DNA of 64,000 nt from Elusimicrobiota bacterium (GCA_022709755.1 JAKLIF010000010.1:1-64000), one strand, 5' to 3'. Counted from the first letter of the stretch, positions 35,615 through 44,644 are shown. The notes: generated by a model from the letters alone, not told the origin. Translations and numbers: made by a program.

Positions 35615-37279
35615 ATGCCGTTCCGGATCAAACCGCTCTCCCTCGCCGGGAGGATCTTTCAAAGATCAGTCCTTATCCTTCTCGGACTCCTCTTGTCCCT
35701 CCTGGGCCTCCTCCCCCTGGAATTCCATTATCGAGCCCATCCCATGCCCGAAGAAGCCTTCCAATCCCGACTGAGGATGATGCGCCTCTACAACGATTCC
35801 CAAAAACCGCCCTATCTCACCGTCGACAGAAATGGCAGGCCCCATCTGATCCGCAACGACCGAACCGTCCTTCAACGACCCAACAAGTTCTCCTTCATCC
35901 CACTCCGCAAGAAGCCGGGACGGAGACGCATCGTCGTGTTGGGGGAATCCAGCGCCGAGTTCTTGGGGAACCAGTTGGCCCAGACGCTCAGAAGGAACCG
36001 TTACGACGTCATGAACTGCGCCTTGAGCGGTTGTGACCTGAGAATGCTTGAAAGACGTTTCGATGAGGCGGTCCACTACGACCCGGACCTCATCATCCTG
36101 ATGTTCGGACATAATTTCCAATATGATCTAAAGTCGGACAGTCTTTTTTTCCGTTATTATGAGCCCTGGGCGGGCGTCTTGGGCCGAAGCGCTCTCTTCC
36201 GGCAAATATCCCTCGGATTCCCCGTCGAGATCCGGCTTTCCCCCGATCCGGAATCGGCGCATCGACGACGCTATCAATGTTTTCTATACCGGGTGGCCCG
36301 GACGGCCAAGACGCTCGACGTCCCCGTCATCCTCTGCACCCTGCCGGCCAACCTCCTGTTTCCCTGCTTTGCGGACATCCCCGAAACGACCGACCCGTCC
36401 TACCTGGACGCCCTTTTTACTTATTACCAGGGACGCACCCGGGAAGCAATCCCTCTCTTAGAACACCACCTCTCCCACCACGACCTTCTGGAAACCCATT
36501 TTCGAATCGGGAACTGGTATCTCAAGGAGGGTCTCACCGAGAAGGCCTACGGACACCTTCAATCGATCGTCGGAAACGAACCATTGAGAGACCGTGCGAC
36601 GAAAGCGCTCAACGACATGATCCGCTCCATCTCGGCGGAAAAGGGATTCGTCCTCTTTGATGTCGAGAAAGACATACGGGCCATCGCCTCGAACGGAATA
36701 CCCGGATGGGACCTTTTTTTCGACAACTGCCATGTCGATAGAAACGCCTTGCGATGGGAAGCCGCACGCTGCCTGGACATCATCGATAGTAATATCTGGA
36801 AGATCGTCCCCGAGGACGTCCGGACCCCTGCCCGCCCCTTCGTCCCCAAGAAAAACGACGTCTATGCCGATCCGGCCGTTTATTACTCATTCCCCCTCAC
36901 CGAAGAAACATCCTACTGGACTAAATACCTCTTTGAATCCTCACGGAGATCCGGAGACACGGAACAGATCATCGAACGGTTCATGGAATACAAAAAGAGA
37001 TCCGGGGGGGCATCCTTCTCCGATGCCAACATGGCCCATTACTATCTGGAGTTCAGCAAGGGAGCCCATATGGCCGATCAGACGCAGACCGCCCTCGACT
37101 ACGCAAAGATCGCCGCGCGTCTGTCCCCCGGATGGGGAAACCCCCACTATTACATGGGTGTATACCATCTTCAATCTCAAAACAGGCCGGAAGCCAGGCG
37201 TTCGTTCAAGAAGACACTGGAACTCGATCCCGACAACACGACAGCCCGCTATTTCTTACAAAAACTTGAAGACCTCTAA
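35615..37279 (+). CDS. SGNH-like hydrolase with C-terminal TPR repeats (paralogue 4)
   Basis: 554 residues. A membrane helix (about 18-34) precedes an SGNH-like domain whose block I is VVLGESSAEFLG (Ser in GESS rather than GDS) and whose late catalytic block may be DNCHVDRNALRW (D-x-x-H-like). The central part has TPR-like helices (ALFTYYQGRTREAIPLLEHH) and the end carries canonical TPRs (ALDYAKIAARLSPGW, PEARRSFKKTLELDP). Starts 3 bases after the protease/barrel gene, so likely co-translated with it. A combined envelope function is inference. Confidence 0.75.
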   Translation: MPFRIKPLSLAGRIFQRSVLILLGLLLSLLGLLPLEFHYRAHPMPEEAFQSRLRMMRLYNDSQKPPYLTVDRNGRPHLIRNDRTVLQRPNKFSFIPLRKKPGRRRIVVLGESSAEFLGNQLAQTLRRNRYDVMNCALSGCDLRMLERRFDEAVHYDPDLIILMFGHNFQYDLKSDSLFFRYYEPWAGVLGRSALFRQISLGFPVEIRLSPDPESAHRRRYQCFLYRVARTAKTLDVPVILCTLPANLLFPCFADIPETTDPSYLDALFTYYQGRTREAIPLLEHHLSHHDLLETHFRIGNWYLKEGLTEKAYGHLQSIVGNEPLRDRATKALNDMIRSISAEKGFVLFDVEKDIRAIASNGIPGWDLFFDNCHVDRNALRWEAARCLDIIDSNIWKIVPEDVRTPARPFVPKKNDVYADPAVYYSFPLTEETSYWTKYLFESSRRSGDTEQIIERFMEYKKRSGGASFSDANMAHYYLEFSKGAHMADQTQTALDYAKIAARLSPGWGNPHYYMGVYHLQSQNRPEARRSFKKTLELDPDNTTARYFLQKLEDL

Positions 37280-37361
37280 ACCGGGGCGATATTCCCTCAA
37301 CACCCGAGCGGTCTTCTCCATATTTTGATACATTGTGATTCTCACTCAGGGACACGACGAC

Positions 37362-37676
37362 ATGATCCTCCTCGAATTCAGCATATTTCCCCTCCATAAA
37401 GGAGAAAGCGTGGGTTCATATGTGGCCCGCGCCATCGACATCATCGATCGGAGCGGTCTGGACTACCGGATCAATTCCATGGGGACGGTCCTGGAAGGCG
37501 AATGGGACGACGTCTTCCGTGTCGTGAAAAGATGCTACACCGAACTCCGGCGGGATTGTCCCCGCCTGGTCCTCTCCATCACAGTGGACTATCGCCGGGG
37601 CCGACAGACGCGTTTGGCCCGGAAAGTCCTGTCCCTCCGAAAAAGACTCCGCCGAAACCTGAAAACGGACATCTGA
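37362..37676 (+). CDS. MTH1187/YkoF-family thiamine-binding-fold protein
   Basis: 104 residues, matching the MTH1187 family in layout: short ferredoxin-like fold, EFSIFPLHKGESVGSYVARAI, IDRSGLDYRINSMGTVLEGEW and VVKRCYTEL. Members bind thiamine-like ligands or remain uncharacterised and are cytoplasmic. The ATG at 37362 is preferred over an upstream alternative start. The gene lies 4 bases before the NYN-domain gene; no thiamine gene is nearby. Confidence 0.8.
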   Translation: MILLEFSIFPLHKGESVGSYVARAIDIIDRSGLDYRINSMGTVLEGEWDDVFRVVKRCYTELRRDCPRLVLSITVDYRRGRQTRLARKVLSLRKRLRRNLKTDI

Positions 37677-37680
37677 CCCC

Positions 37681-38154
37681 ATGTCCCCGATGTACATCCT
37701 CGACGGTTACAACGTCATCCGCAGTTCCGACGATCTTTCCCGCGGATCGCTCCTCCAACAGAGGGAACGATTGATCGGGCTGATCGATCGGCGGTCCCCC
37801 CAGGGAAGTTCCCGCAACTCCGTCACCGTCGTCTTCGACGGACAGCCGGACGTCTCGAGCCCCGACCTTTCCACGCACACCCGCGTCCTCTACTCGCCGG
37901 GCCCCAGCGCCGACGACGTCATCAAGAACTGTGTCGACAACCATCCGAACCCCCGGGATGTCGTGGTGGTCACGGACGACCGATCGATCCGAAAATGGGT
38001 CGCCGGAGCCGGTGCGCGAGTCATGTCTTGCGACGATTTCATCCGGCGGTTGGCCGAGCCGATGCCCCCGCCGAAACGCCGCCCCGAAAAACCCGACGGC
38101 CTCGCCGCCCAAGACCTCAACAGGGAACTAAGCCGCTTATGGAAGTTGAAATAA
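37681..38154 (+). CDS. NYN-domain (YacP-like) ribonuclease
   Basis: 157 residues, PIN-like NYN fold: YILDGYNVIR at the start with the metal-binding Asp, later VTVVFDGQPD and VVVVTDDRSIRKW. YacP (Rae1) cleaves mRNA on ribosomes in Bacillus. Co-directional with sfsA, which it overlaps by 16 bases. Usual family length about 170, so essentially complete; its RNA target is unknown. Confidence 0.85.
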   Translation: MSPMYILDGYNVIRSSDDLSRGSLLQQRERLIGLIDRRSPQGSSRNSVTVVFDGQPDVSSPDLSTHTRVLYSPGPSADDVIKNCVDNHPNPRDVVVVTDDRSIRKWVAGAGARVMSCDDFIRRLAEPMPPPKRRPEKPDGLAAQDLNRELSRLWKLK

Positions 38155-38867
38155 AATTCCACCCGCCGCTCCGGGAGGGGGTCCTGCTTCGCCGCTACAA
38201 ACGCTTCCTGGCGGACGTGCGTTTTCCCGACGGCACGGTGACCACCGCCGTCTGTCCGAACACCGGGAGCATGCGCTCCTGCTGCGAACCCGGCAGACCC
38301 GTCATGCTCAGTCACCATCCGGAGACCACCCGCCGCTACGCCTACACTTGGGAAATGATCCGAATGGAGCGCGGCTGGGTCGGCGTCAACACGTCCATCC
38401 CCAACAATTTGACGGCCCTGGCTGTGAAATATGGAGCCATCCCGGAGTTGATCAGTTACACCTCTGTGCGCCGGGAGATCCCGACGAGCCGTCACACCCG
38501 CCTGGACCTCCTCCTGGAAGGACCTATTGGGACTTGCTATGTCGAGATCAAGAACGTGTCGCTGTGCGAAGGCGAGGTCGCCTACTTCCCCGACGCCGTC
38601 ACCGAGCGCGGGGCCAAACACCTCGATGAACTGGTCCGACTGTCCCGCCAAGGCCACAAGACCGTCATGATGTTCGTCGTCCAGCGGGAAGACTGTTCGC
38701 TGTTCAAGCCGGCCGATGCGATCGACCCGGACTACGGAAAGAAATTAAGGGAAGCCGCCGCCGCGGGCGTCGAGATACTCGTCTACCAAGCCCTTGTTTC
38801 CCCCACCTCCGTCCGTTGGGGACGATGCCTGCCAAAGGATTTGACAGACGTGTTCAGAACGAGTTAA
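38139..38867 (+). CDS. sfsA: SfsA-family sugar fermentation stimulation protein homologue
   Basis: 242 residues with the signature sequence CPNTGSMRSC and VEIKNVSL, a nuclease-like core found throughout SfsA; E. coli SfsA was described as a DNA-binding regulator of maltose genes but the fold and VEIKNV motif suggest a nuclease. The ATG at 38139 overlaps the upstream NYN gene. A strong promoter for the next gene lies inside its 3' end. Confidence 0.93.
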   Translation: MEVEIKFHPPLREGVLLRRYKRFLADVRFPDGTVTTAVCPNTGSMRSCCEPGRPVMLSHHPETTRRYAYTWEMIRMERGWVGVNTSIPNNLTALAVKYGAIPELISYTSVRREIPTSRHTRLDLLLEGPIGTCYVEIKNVSLCEGEVAYFPDAVTERGAKHLDELVRLSRQGHKTVMMFVVQREDCSLFKPADAIDPDYGKKLREAAAAGVEILVYQALVSPTSVRWGRCLPKDLTDVFRTS

Positions 38868-38869
38868 AT
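38841..38869 (+). promoter_or_regulatory. Sigma70-type promoter inside the 3' end of sfsA
   Basis: TTGACA (38841-38846), 17 bases, TTAAAT (38864-38869). It can drive the next gene (ATG 38916), which has an aaggga-type RBS. Confidence 0.5.
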
Positions 38870-38915
38870 TTACAGTCAATGGAACCAAAAATCACTCTTC
38901 AAGGGAGTTTCCGCC

Positions 38916-39722
38916 ATGAAAGGTTTTTCTAAACACATCCCGATCGCAGGTGTCGTTCTGTCTCTCGGTATCGCCTTGATCTTTTACAAAAATTTCAGTT
39001 CCACCAAATCCGGTGACACCACCCCCATCCAATCGGGATCCGGCGACGGAAAAGGCGGACGCACGGACGCAGCCAGCGGAGCCGCCTCGGGCGCGGCGGG
39101 AGACGCCGCTCAAGCGGGTCAAACCGGAGAACAGGCGGGAGGCGCCGCCGGTGGAGGGCAACCGGGACAGGCCGGTCAAGCCGGACAGCCCGGCGCAGCC
39201 GGATCCGGAACTCCCGGCGCCGGGGAACAGAAAGCCAAAGCGGGAGAAGCCGCCCCTTCCAAGGGAGCGCCGGCCGAATCCCCCTCCGCCAAAACCGATG
39301 CTCCCCCCTCGTCCTTCTTCCAGCGACTCATGAACCGGATGCAGAGTCTTTTCGAAGGATTCAGCGGACGCGTGGCGCCCGACAAGAGTTCGTTCTTGGG
39401 CCGCATGTTCGGTCGCGTCCAGGACCTGCTCTTCAAAAGTCCGACTTCCCCCGAAAAACAATTGAACAAACCCGGAAAGAAAGACACTCCCGAGGAGACG
39501 GAACAAAAGAAAAAGATCGCCGAGGAAATGCGGCGGATGCAAGAGATGCAAGACCAGATGAAGAAAAGTCTCGAAGACCAGATCGAAATGAACCGGATGC
39601 TCCAACAACAACTCCAGGACCAGAGGAACATCCAACAAAACATCCAGAACACGATCCAGACACAGAAGATGCTCCGAGACAGCCAACAGATGCAAAAATC
39701 CCTGGGGTCGAACAACAAATAG
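38916..39722 (+). CDS. Membrane-anchored protein with collagen-like linker and coiled coil
   Basis: 268 residues. An uncleaved signal/anchor (about 7-27) is followed by a Gly/Ala/Gln-rich region (about 40-110) with G-x-y steps such as [13 protein letters not shown], a mixed central segment and a C-terminal Met/Gln-rich coiled coil (about 200-262, e.g. [20 protein letters not shown]). Such a layout suggests a periplasm-spanning spacer that multimerises through the coiled coil. No family is recognised; it is followed directly by serS. Confidence 0.7.
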   Translation: MKGFSKHIPIAGVVLSLGIALIFYKNFSSTKSGDTTPIQSGSGDGKGGRTDAASGAASGAAGDAAQAGQTGEQAGGAAGGGQPGQAGQAGQPGAAGSGTPGAGEQKAKAGEAAPSKGAPAESPSAKTDAPPSSFFQRLMNRMQSLFEGFSGRVAPDKSSFLGRMFGRVQDLLFKSPTSPEKQLNKPGKKDTPEETEQKKKIAEEMRRMQEMQDQMKKSLEDQIEMNRMLQQQLQDQRNIQQNIQNTIQTQKMLRDSQQMQKSLGSNNK

Positions 39723-39739
39723 AACAGCCCCCCCTTCTC

Positions 39740-41062
39740 ATGCTCGATGTAAAACGGATCAGACAGAATCCCGACGAGGTCCGCCGGGCGGTTCAGAACC
39801 GCGGGGGGCGCTATCTCCCCCTGTTTGACGAGTTCATCCAGGTGGACAAGGAATGGCGTGTGATGAACGCCAAACTGGACGAACTCCGCGCCCAGAGCAA
39901 CGCGGCCGCCGACAAAGTGGGCGAACTCAAAAAGCAAAAACAGGATGCCGGTTCCATTCTACAGGAGATGGCCTCGGTCAAAAAAGCAATCAAGGGACTG
40001 GAAGAGAGCATCGCCCCCCTGACGAAGAAGATCGATGAAATCATCCTGCAACTGCCCAACACCCCCGACCCCTCCGTCCCCGTCGGAAAAAACGCGGACG
40101 AAAACCCCGTGGTCCGCGAATGGGGGACACGAAGATCATTTCCCTTCGAACCCAAGGACCATCAGGACATCGGCGCCGCGCTCGGATTCCTGGATTTCGA
40201 GCGCGCCTCGAAACTTTCCGGATCCCGGTTCGCCCTCTTGATGGGGGACGGCGCCCGGCTGGAAAGAGCCCTCATCCAGTTCATGTTGGACGTGCATACA
40301 CGGGAACACGGCTATCTGGAAGTCCTCCCCCCGTTCCTGGTCACCGGACAAACCATGACCGGGACCGGTCAACTCCCGAAGTTCGCCGAGGAACTCTATA
40401 AGTGCGCCGAAGACGATCTTTACCTGATCCCGACCGCGGAAGTTCCCTTGACCAACCTCCACCGGGACGAGACATTCTCCGAGGAATCCCTGCCCAAGAG
40501 TTATTGCTCTTACACCGCCTGTTTTCGACGAGAGGCCGGCTCCTACGGAAAAGACACCCGCGGACTGATCCGGAACCACCAGTTCAACAAGGTGGAACTG
40601 GTCAAATTCGTGAGACCGGAGGATGCGTCCGCCGAATTGGAGACGCTGACGCGCCACGCCGAAACGATCCTTCAGAAACTCGATCTCCCGTATCGCGTCA
40701 TCCAACTCTGCACGGGCGATTTGGGATTTTCATCGGCCAAGACCTATGATCTGGAGATATGGATGCCCGGAGACCTGATGATCGATGAAAAGAACAAGAC
40801 GAAGAGCCGGGGCCGATGGAGGGAAGTCTCTTCCTGTTCCGTTTTCACCGATTTCCAAGCGCGCCGCATCAACATCCGTCTCAAGAAAAAGGACGGCTCT
40901 CGGGGATACCCCTACACCCTCAACGGATCCGGACTCGCCGTCGGACGCACCATGGCGGCCATTCTCGAGAACTACCAAGAGGCCGACGGAGCGGTGGCCG
41001 TCCCCAAAGTCCTGCAACCCTATCTCCAACAGGAACGCCTGTCCGCGAGGGGACCGAACTGA
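39740..41062 (+). CDS. serS: Seryl-tRNA synthetase
   Basis: 440 residues. N-terminal coiled-coil tRNA arm (about 30-105), then the class II core: motif 2 region [20 protein letters not shown] and motif 3 [17 protein letters not shown] near the C-terminus. Charges tRNA-Ser with serine in the cytoplasm. Stops at a TGATG overlap with the next small gene. Confidence 0.97.
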   Translation: MLDVKRIRQNPDEVRRAVQNRGGRYLPLFDEFIQVDKEWRVMNAKLDELRAQSNAAADKVGELKKQKQDAGSILQEMASVKKAIKGLEESIAPLTKKIDEIILQLPNTPDPSVPVGKNADENPVVREWGTRRSFPFEPKDHQDIGAALGFLDFERASKLSGSRFALLMGDGARLERALIQFMLDVHTREHGYLEVLPPFLVTGQTMTGTGQLPKFAEELYKCAEDDLYLIPTAEVPLTNLHRDETFSEESLPKSYCSYTACFRREAGSYGKDTRGLIRNHQFNKVELVKFVRPEDASAELETLTRHAETILQKLDLPYRVIQLCTGDLGFSSAKTYDLEIWMPGDLMIDEKNKTKSRGRWREVSSCSVFTDFQARRINIRLKKKDGSRGYPYTLNGSGLAVGRTMAAILENYQEADGAVAVPKVLQPYLQQERLSARGPN

Positions 41063-41310
41063 TGCCCTTCATCTGCGTGTTCAGGAACCCGGAAACCAAA
41101 AAACTTTCCATCAAACAGGTCAACCGGATCGACCCCTTCATTCCGACGAAGAAAAAAGCTAAAGTGCGATTCCCCCCTCTGGTCTTCTACGAGAACTGTT
41201 CTTCGAAGAAAAAAGCCTCCGAGCGGATCACGTTCCTCAAAAGCCCTGCGGGGCAACAACAGCTCAAGCTGATGCTTCTCCGGTGGTATAAAGCGACCAT
41301 CGCCGAATAG
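41062..41310 (+). CDS. Small protein with a degenerate GIY-YIG-like tail
   Basis: 82 residues, ATG overlapping the serS stop (TGATG). The second half, LVFYENCSSKKKASERITFL and then KSPAGQQQL, follows the pattern of the last part of GIY-YIG endonuclease domains (YE..., A...RE..LKS..G...L). The first half has no GIY/YIG motif or catalytic Arg, so nuclease activity is doubtful. It may be a decayed or reshaped member; translation coupling to serS suggests it is expressed. Confidence 0.55.
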   Translation: MPFICVFRNPETKKLSIKQVNRIDPFIPTKKKAKVRFPPLVFYENCSSKKKASERITFLKSPAGQQQLKLMLLRWYKATIAE

Positions 41311-41359
41311 CCGGACCCGTTCCCACGGACCGTCCGCCCGACCGCGAGACGGGCTCTCG

Positions 41360-41387
41360 TTGACGACGCCTGTTTTTTTTGTATAAT
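41360..41387 (+). promoter_or_regulatory. Sigma70-type promoter for the small lipoprotein
   Basis: TTGACG (41360-41365), 16-base spacer, TATAAT (41382-41387). Transcript starts near 41394, leaving a leader of about 135 bases that contains two hairpins. Confidence 0.6.
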
Positions 41388-41463
41388 CACCTGAGAGGTA
41401 TGTCTTCGATCATTATAGAAAACCCCAGCAATCGCCCTTCAAAACTTAAAACCGTTTTTGGTC

Positions 41464-41514
41464 GCCCTCGGAGAAATTCCGGGGGCCTGATTACTTTTTG
41501 CGGTTCGCCGCAAA
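41464..41514 (+). other. Two hairpins in the lipoprotein gene leader
   Basis: Hairpin 1: gccctcgga (41464-41472) pairs with tccgggggc (41478-41486), one G-U. Hairpin 2: tttgcgg (41497-41503), TTCG loop, ccgcaaa (41508-41514), directly before the RBS aaaggag. The second could affect ribosome access. No known riboswitch core was recognised. Confidence 0.4.
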
Positions 41515-41528
41515 GGAAAGGAGATACC

Positions 41529-41711
41529 ATGAAACGCATGTCACTCATGAGCCTCTTTGGCGTGGCTGTGATTGCGGCCCTTATGGGAATGACCGGTTGC
41601 AAAAAATCAGAACCGGCCCCCGAAGCGGTCCAACCCGCCGCCGATGCAGGTCAAGTTCAGCCGCCAGCTGATGCGGGGCAAACACCCCCACCGGCTGAAA
41701 CACCTCAATAA
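41529..41711 (+). CDS. Small lipoprotein
   Basis: 60 residues: a signal peptide (MKRMSLMSLFGVAVIAALMG) ending in the lipobox MTGC, then a hydrophilic Glu/Ala/Pro tail (KKSEPAPEAVQPAADAGQ). Strong RBS (aaaggag) 5 bases before the ATG. Acylation on Cys after cleavage would anchor it to a membrane. Its own promoter and terminator make it a single-gene unit. Function unknown. Confidence 0.75.
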   Translation: MKRMSLMSLFGVAVIAALMGMTGCKKSEPAPEAVQPAADAGQVQPPADAGQTPPPAETPQ

Positions 41712-41733
41712 GCCCCCGTCTTACTCATCATCT

Positions 41734-41785
41734 AAAAACCTGCACCCTTTTGGAACATCAGTTCCGACGGGTGCAGGTTTTTTTT
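41734..41785 (+). terminator. Rho-independent terminator of the lipoprotein gene
   Basis: Perfect 11-bp stem aacctgcaccc/gggtgcaggtt with an inner ggaac/gttcc stem, followed by a run of T's. Confidence 0.85.
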
Positions 41786-41802
41786 GACCAAAATCCCGTT
41801 TC

Positions 41803-41831
41803 TTGACAGGTCTTAGTCACTATAGTACTAT
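41803..41831 (+). promoter_or_regulatory. Sigma70-type promoter of the ATP synthase operon
   Basis: TTGACA (41803-41808), 17 bases, TACTAT (41826-41831). The first start codon (41841) is only 9 bases after the -10 box, so the transcript may have almost no 5' leader; no Shine-Dalgarno is visible. Confidence 0.6.
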
Positions 41832-41840
41832 TAACGGAAA

Positions 41841-42089
41841 ATGACCGGCGGGACGTCAAAAGATAGACAGGATAAGCAGTTGAAGCCGGTTCTGGGAAGT
41901 TCGGCTTTTTCGGGAACCCAATTGGCCGTTTCAGTCCTTCTCGGCTTTTATGCCGGCCACCTTCTGGACGTCCATTTCCGGACGTCACCTTGGTTTAAAC
42001 TCTTGGGATCCGCCCTGGGTATCTTCTCGGGCCTATACAATTTTCTGAAACCATTCATAAAAAATGTTTTTCCACGAAAACCGTCGTAA
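41841..42089 (+). CDS. atpZ: AtpZ-like ATP synthase accessory protein
   Basis: 82 residues, two hydrophobic helices (FSGTQLAVSVLLGFYAGHLL and a second from KLLGSALGIFSGLYNFLK). This is the pattern of ATPase gene 1/AtpZ proteins that precede atpI in many F-ATPase operons and help assemble or magnesium-load the enzyme. It overlaps the next gene by 26 bases. Transcription may begin almost at the ATG. Confidence 0.8.
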   Translation: MTGGTSKDRQDKQLKPVLGSSAFSGTQLAVSVLLGFYAGHLLDVHFRTSPWFKLLGSALGIFSGLYNFLKPFIKNVFPRKPS

Positions 42090-42444
42090 CATCCTGTTCG
42101 TCATCGGGGTCCTCGCCCTCCTCTTGGGAGGCGTCTTCCTCTTTCCCCAGACGCGTCCCTGGCGCGGATCCTGGGTGTGGGGATGGAGTTTGGCCTTGAT
42201 ATTGGTATGGTCCGGATACCGCGCCCTGAATTGGGCCATATCCAGATCCAACACCGTTTTTTTCTCCATCTTCGTCGGCGGGATCTTCACCCGGCTCTTA
42301 GCCCTGGCCGTGACCGCCGGAGTCGTGCGGAACCACTCCCGCCTCTCCCTCGTCGTGATCCTGCTCTCCCTGGTCGGGGGCTTCGCCCTCTTTTCCGCCG
42401 TCGAAATTTATCAACTCTACCTGAACTCGCGGGAACCATCATGA
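42064..42444 (+). CDS. atpI: AtpI-like F0 assembly protein
   Basis: 126 residues with four predicted membrane helices (e.g. ILFVIGVLALLLGGVFLF and LVVILLSLVGGFALFS). Position, before atpB, and the small four-helix form fit AtpI, which aids assembly of the c-ring. Overlaps atpB by 4 bases (ATGA). Sequence identity to AtpI is not strong enough to be certain. Confidence 0.65.
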   Translation: MFFHENRRNILFVIGVLALLLGGVFLFPQTRPWRGSWVWGWSLALILVWSGYRALNWAISRSNTVFFSIFVGGIFTRLLALAVTAGVVRNHSRLSLVVILLSLVGGFALFSAVEIYQLYLNSREPS

Positions 42445-43190
42445 ATTTCGTCGAACTGCTGGAACACCATATCTTAAACCACACTCTCTCCCGATGGACC
42501 CTCGGCGGCCTGTCTCTCCCTCTCTCGAAACACCTGCTCATGCTTTGGATTTCCGGGGTTCTGGCCGTCCTGCTGTTCGTGCCCGTCGCTCAACTGAACA
42601 GAAAAGGCGTTCGGAATACAGCCGTGAGCCTGGTCGAAATGTTCGTCCTGTTCATCCGGGACGAAATAGTCCTTCCGAACATGGGGGCCCACGGCCTGAA
42701 ATATCTGCCCTATATGCTGACTCTTTTCTTCTTCATCCTTCTCTGCAACCTCCTGGGGATGGTTCCCTGGGGATCCACCGCCACCGGGAACATCTCGGTC
42801 ACGGCGTCGCTGGCGATATGCACGTTCCTTCTCATCAACTTCGCCGGCATCCGGGAGTTCGGTGTGGTCCACTACGTCAAGAACATCGTTCCCTCCGGTC
42901 TGCCTCTCTGGCTCGTCCCTATCATGTATCCGATCGAATTGCTGGGCCTTGTGACCAAGAGCTTCGCGCTCTGCATCCGCCTTTTCGCCAACATGATCGC
43001 GGGGCACATCGTCATCCTGTCTTTTTTAGGGCTCATCTTCCTTTTCGGCAGCGTCCTCATCGCCCCGGTCGCCGTGGCGGCCGCCGTCGGGCTCAGCCTG
43101 TTGGAGATCTTCGTGGCATTTTTACAGGCCTATATATTCACTCTCCTGACCAGCATCTTCGTCGGAGCGGCGGTTCACCCGCAACACTGA
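42441..43190 (+). CDS. atpB: ATP synthase F0 subunit a
   Basis: 249 residues. Helix 4/5 carries the conserved Arg in SFALCIRLFANMIAGH, whose Arg drives ion transfer to the c-ring, and GMVPWG and PIELLGLVTKS are standard. A stator channel protein of the inner membrane. Weak RBS; starts right after atpI. Confidence 0.97.
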   Translation: MNFVELLEHHILNHTLSRWTLGGLSLPLSKHLLMLWISGVLAVLLFVPVAQLNRKGVRNTAVSLVEMFVLFIRDEIVLPNMGAHGLKYLPYMLTLFFFILLCNLLGMVPWGSTATGNISVTASLAICTFLLINFAGIREFGVVHYVKNIVPSGLPLWLVPIMYPIELLGLVTKSFALCIRLFANMIAGHIVILSFLGLIFLFGSVLIAPVAVAAAVGLSLLEIFVAFLQAYIFTLLTSIFVGAAVHPQH

Positions 43191-43219
43191 TTTTTCACAA
43201 CCACTAAGGAGGTTATTCC

Positions 43220-43522
43220 ATGAATGGATTGCTTTATCTAGGTCTAGGATATCTGGGAGCGGGTCTTGGCGCCGGGCTCTGTCTGATCGCCGCGGCATTC
43301 GGCATCGCGCGGTTGGCGAGCGCGGCCCTCGAGGGAACAGCCCGACAGCCCGAAGCCGCCGCCAATCTGCGGACAACGATGATCATTCCGGCGGCTCTCA
43401 TCGAAGGATTGGGGTTTTTCGCGCTGGTGATCTGCCTCCTGGTCGCCTTGAACTTCGGGCTGCCCAAGGGTGGAGAATCCCAGCCCTCCAACGCGACCGC
43501 CACGACGGAAGCGACCCACTAA
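43220..43522 (+). CDS. atpE: ATP synthase F0 subunit c
   Basis: 100 residues, two-helix hairpin with GTARQPE at the loop (Arg-Gln-Pro-Glu hallmark) and the ion-binding Glu in AALIEGLGFFALV. The Gly after Glu and absence of a Ser/Thr-Tyr pair are more typical of proton than sodium types. A Ser/Thr-rich C-terminal tail of about 15 residues is unusual for this family. RBS gaggt. Confidence 0.96.
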   Translation: MNGLLYLGLGYLGAGLGAGLCLIAAAFGIARLASAALEGTARQPEAAANLRTTMIIPAALIEGLGFFALVICLLVALNFGLPKGGESQPSNATATTEATH

Positions 43523-43562
43523 TCCTCCTTCAAGGGACCGGACGACTTCCGAGGGACAATCG

Positions 43563-44078
43563 ATGGAAAACCTGTTGAACCCCGACATCGGATTGATGGT
43601 CTGGACCGTTGTCACTTTCCTCTGTCTCGTCTTTTTGCTCGGACGGTTCGCTTGGAAGCCCCTTCTCGCGGCCATCGAAGAACGGGAGCGCCGCCTGAGA
43701 AACGATATCTCGGCGGCGGCCCAAGCGAAAGAATCAGCGGAATCGCTGAAACAACAGTATGAACGACAGTTGGTTCAAATCGAAACCCGGGCCCAGGAGA
43801 TGTTGGCGCAGGCACAAAAAGACGGTCAGACCATACAAGCCGACCTTCTGAAGAAAGCCCAGGATGAATCCAGAAAACTGGTGGAAAAAACCCGGCTTCA
43901 ACTGGCCGAGGAACAGAAGGAACTCATCCGCGAACTCCGTTCGGAAGTCTCCCAAGTCTCAATGGCCATCGCCGAAAAGGTGATCCAAAGGACCATCGAC
44001 GAGAAAATCCAGGGGGAATTATTGGACGAAGCCATAGAAAAACTCGCCGATAAGTCAAGGAAGGGCCCCCTCTCGTGA
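43563..44078 (+). CDS. atpF: ATP synthase F0 subunit b
   Basis: 171 residues: membrane helix (about 9-25, MVWTVVTFLCLVFLLGRFAW) then a long charged coiled coil (ERERRLRNDISAAAQAKESA ...). Single b gene, so a homodimer is expected. ATG with gaggga upstream; overlaps atpH by 4 bases. Confidence 0.93.
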   Translation: MENLLNPDIGLMVWTVVTFLCLVFLLGRFAWKPLLAAIEERERRLRNDISAAAQAKESAESLKQQYERQLVQIETRAQEMLAQAQKDGQTIQADLLKKAQDESRKLVEKTRLQLAEEQKELIRELRSEVSQVSMAIAEKVIQRTIDEKIQGELLDEAIEKLADKSRKGPLS

Positions 44079-44644
44079 AAGACGCCTCCGTCTCTCGCCG
44101 ATATGCCCGGGCCGTTTTTCAGGCCGCCCAACAGAACCGGTCCGAGGAGATCGTCTTCCATGAATTGACGTGGCTCTCCCGCCAGGTTCTGGAACAACCG
44201 GCCTTGGCGGCGGTTTTGCGGCATCCTCGAGTCAGGACGGCGAAGAAAATGTCTTTCATGGAGAGATGGTGGGGCAGTTTTCCCGAACACAAGCCCCTCT
44301 CCCCGATCGCGAAAAACTTCCTCCGGATACTCCTCCACAACAAGAGATCCGGTCTTCTGCCTCTCGTGGCGCTGAACTATGAGAAGTTCTGGAACGAATC
44401 CCGGGGGATCGTCAAAGCCAGAGTCCGGATCGCGGGCGAGGCCGACTTCAACCGGCTGGGAATGTTGTCCCGGACACTGGGGGGCGTCTCGCGGCGAGAA
44501 GTGAAGCTGGAAATGATCGAAGACTCCCGCCTCTTGGCCGGATTCACCCTTTCCGTCGAAGACATGCTCTGGGACGCCAGCTTGAAAGGCCGGTTGGAAC
44601 GGATGAAAGACCACTTCAAACACACTCTCAAAAACGGACAATGA
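44075..44644 (+). CDS. atpH: ATP synthase F1 subunit delta
   Basis: 189 residues with the OSCP/delta pattern: N-terminal [12 protein letters not shown] and C-terminal helices with [20 protein letters not shown]. Starts with GTG at 44075, overlapping the atpF stop as GTGA. Links the F1 head to the b stalk. Confidence 0.93.
   Translation: MKDASVSRRYARAVFQAAQQNRSEEIVFHELTWLSRQVLEQPALAAVLRHPRVRTAKKMSFMERWWGSFPEHKPLSPIAKNFLRILLHNKRSGLLPLVALNYEKFWNESRGIVKARVRIAGEADFNRLGMLSRTLGGVSRREVKLEMIEDSRLLAGFTLSVEDMLWDASLKGRLERMKDHFKHTLKNGQ

Noticed and set aside
37995-38138. Upstream extension of sfsA
   Set aside because: Overlaps the NYN gene fully; the family start matches the ATG at 38139.
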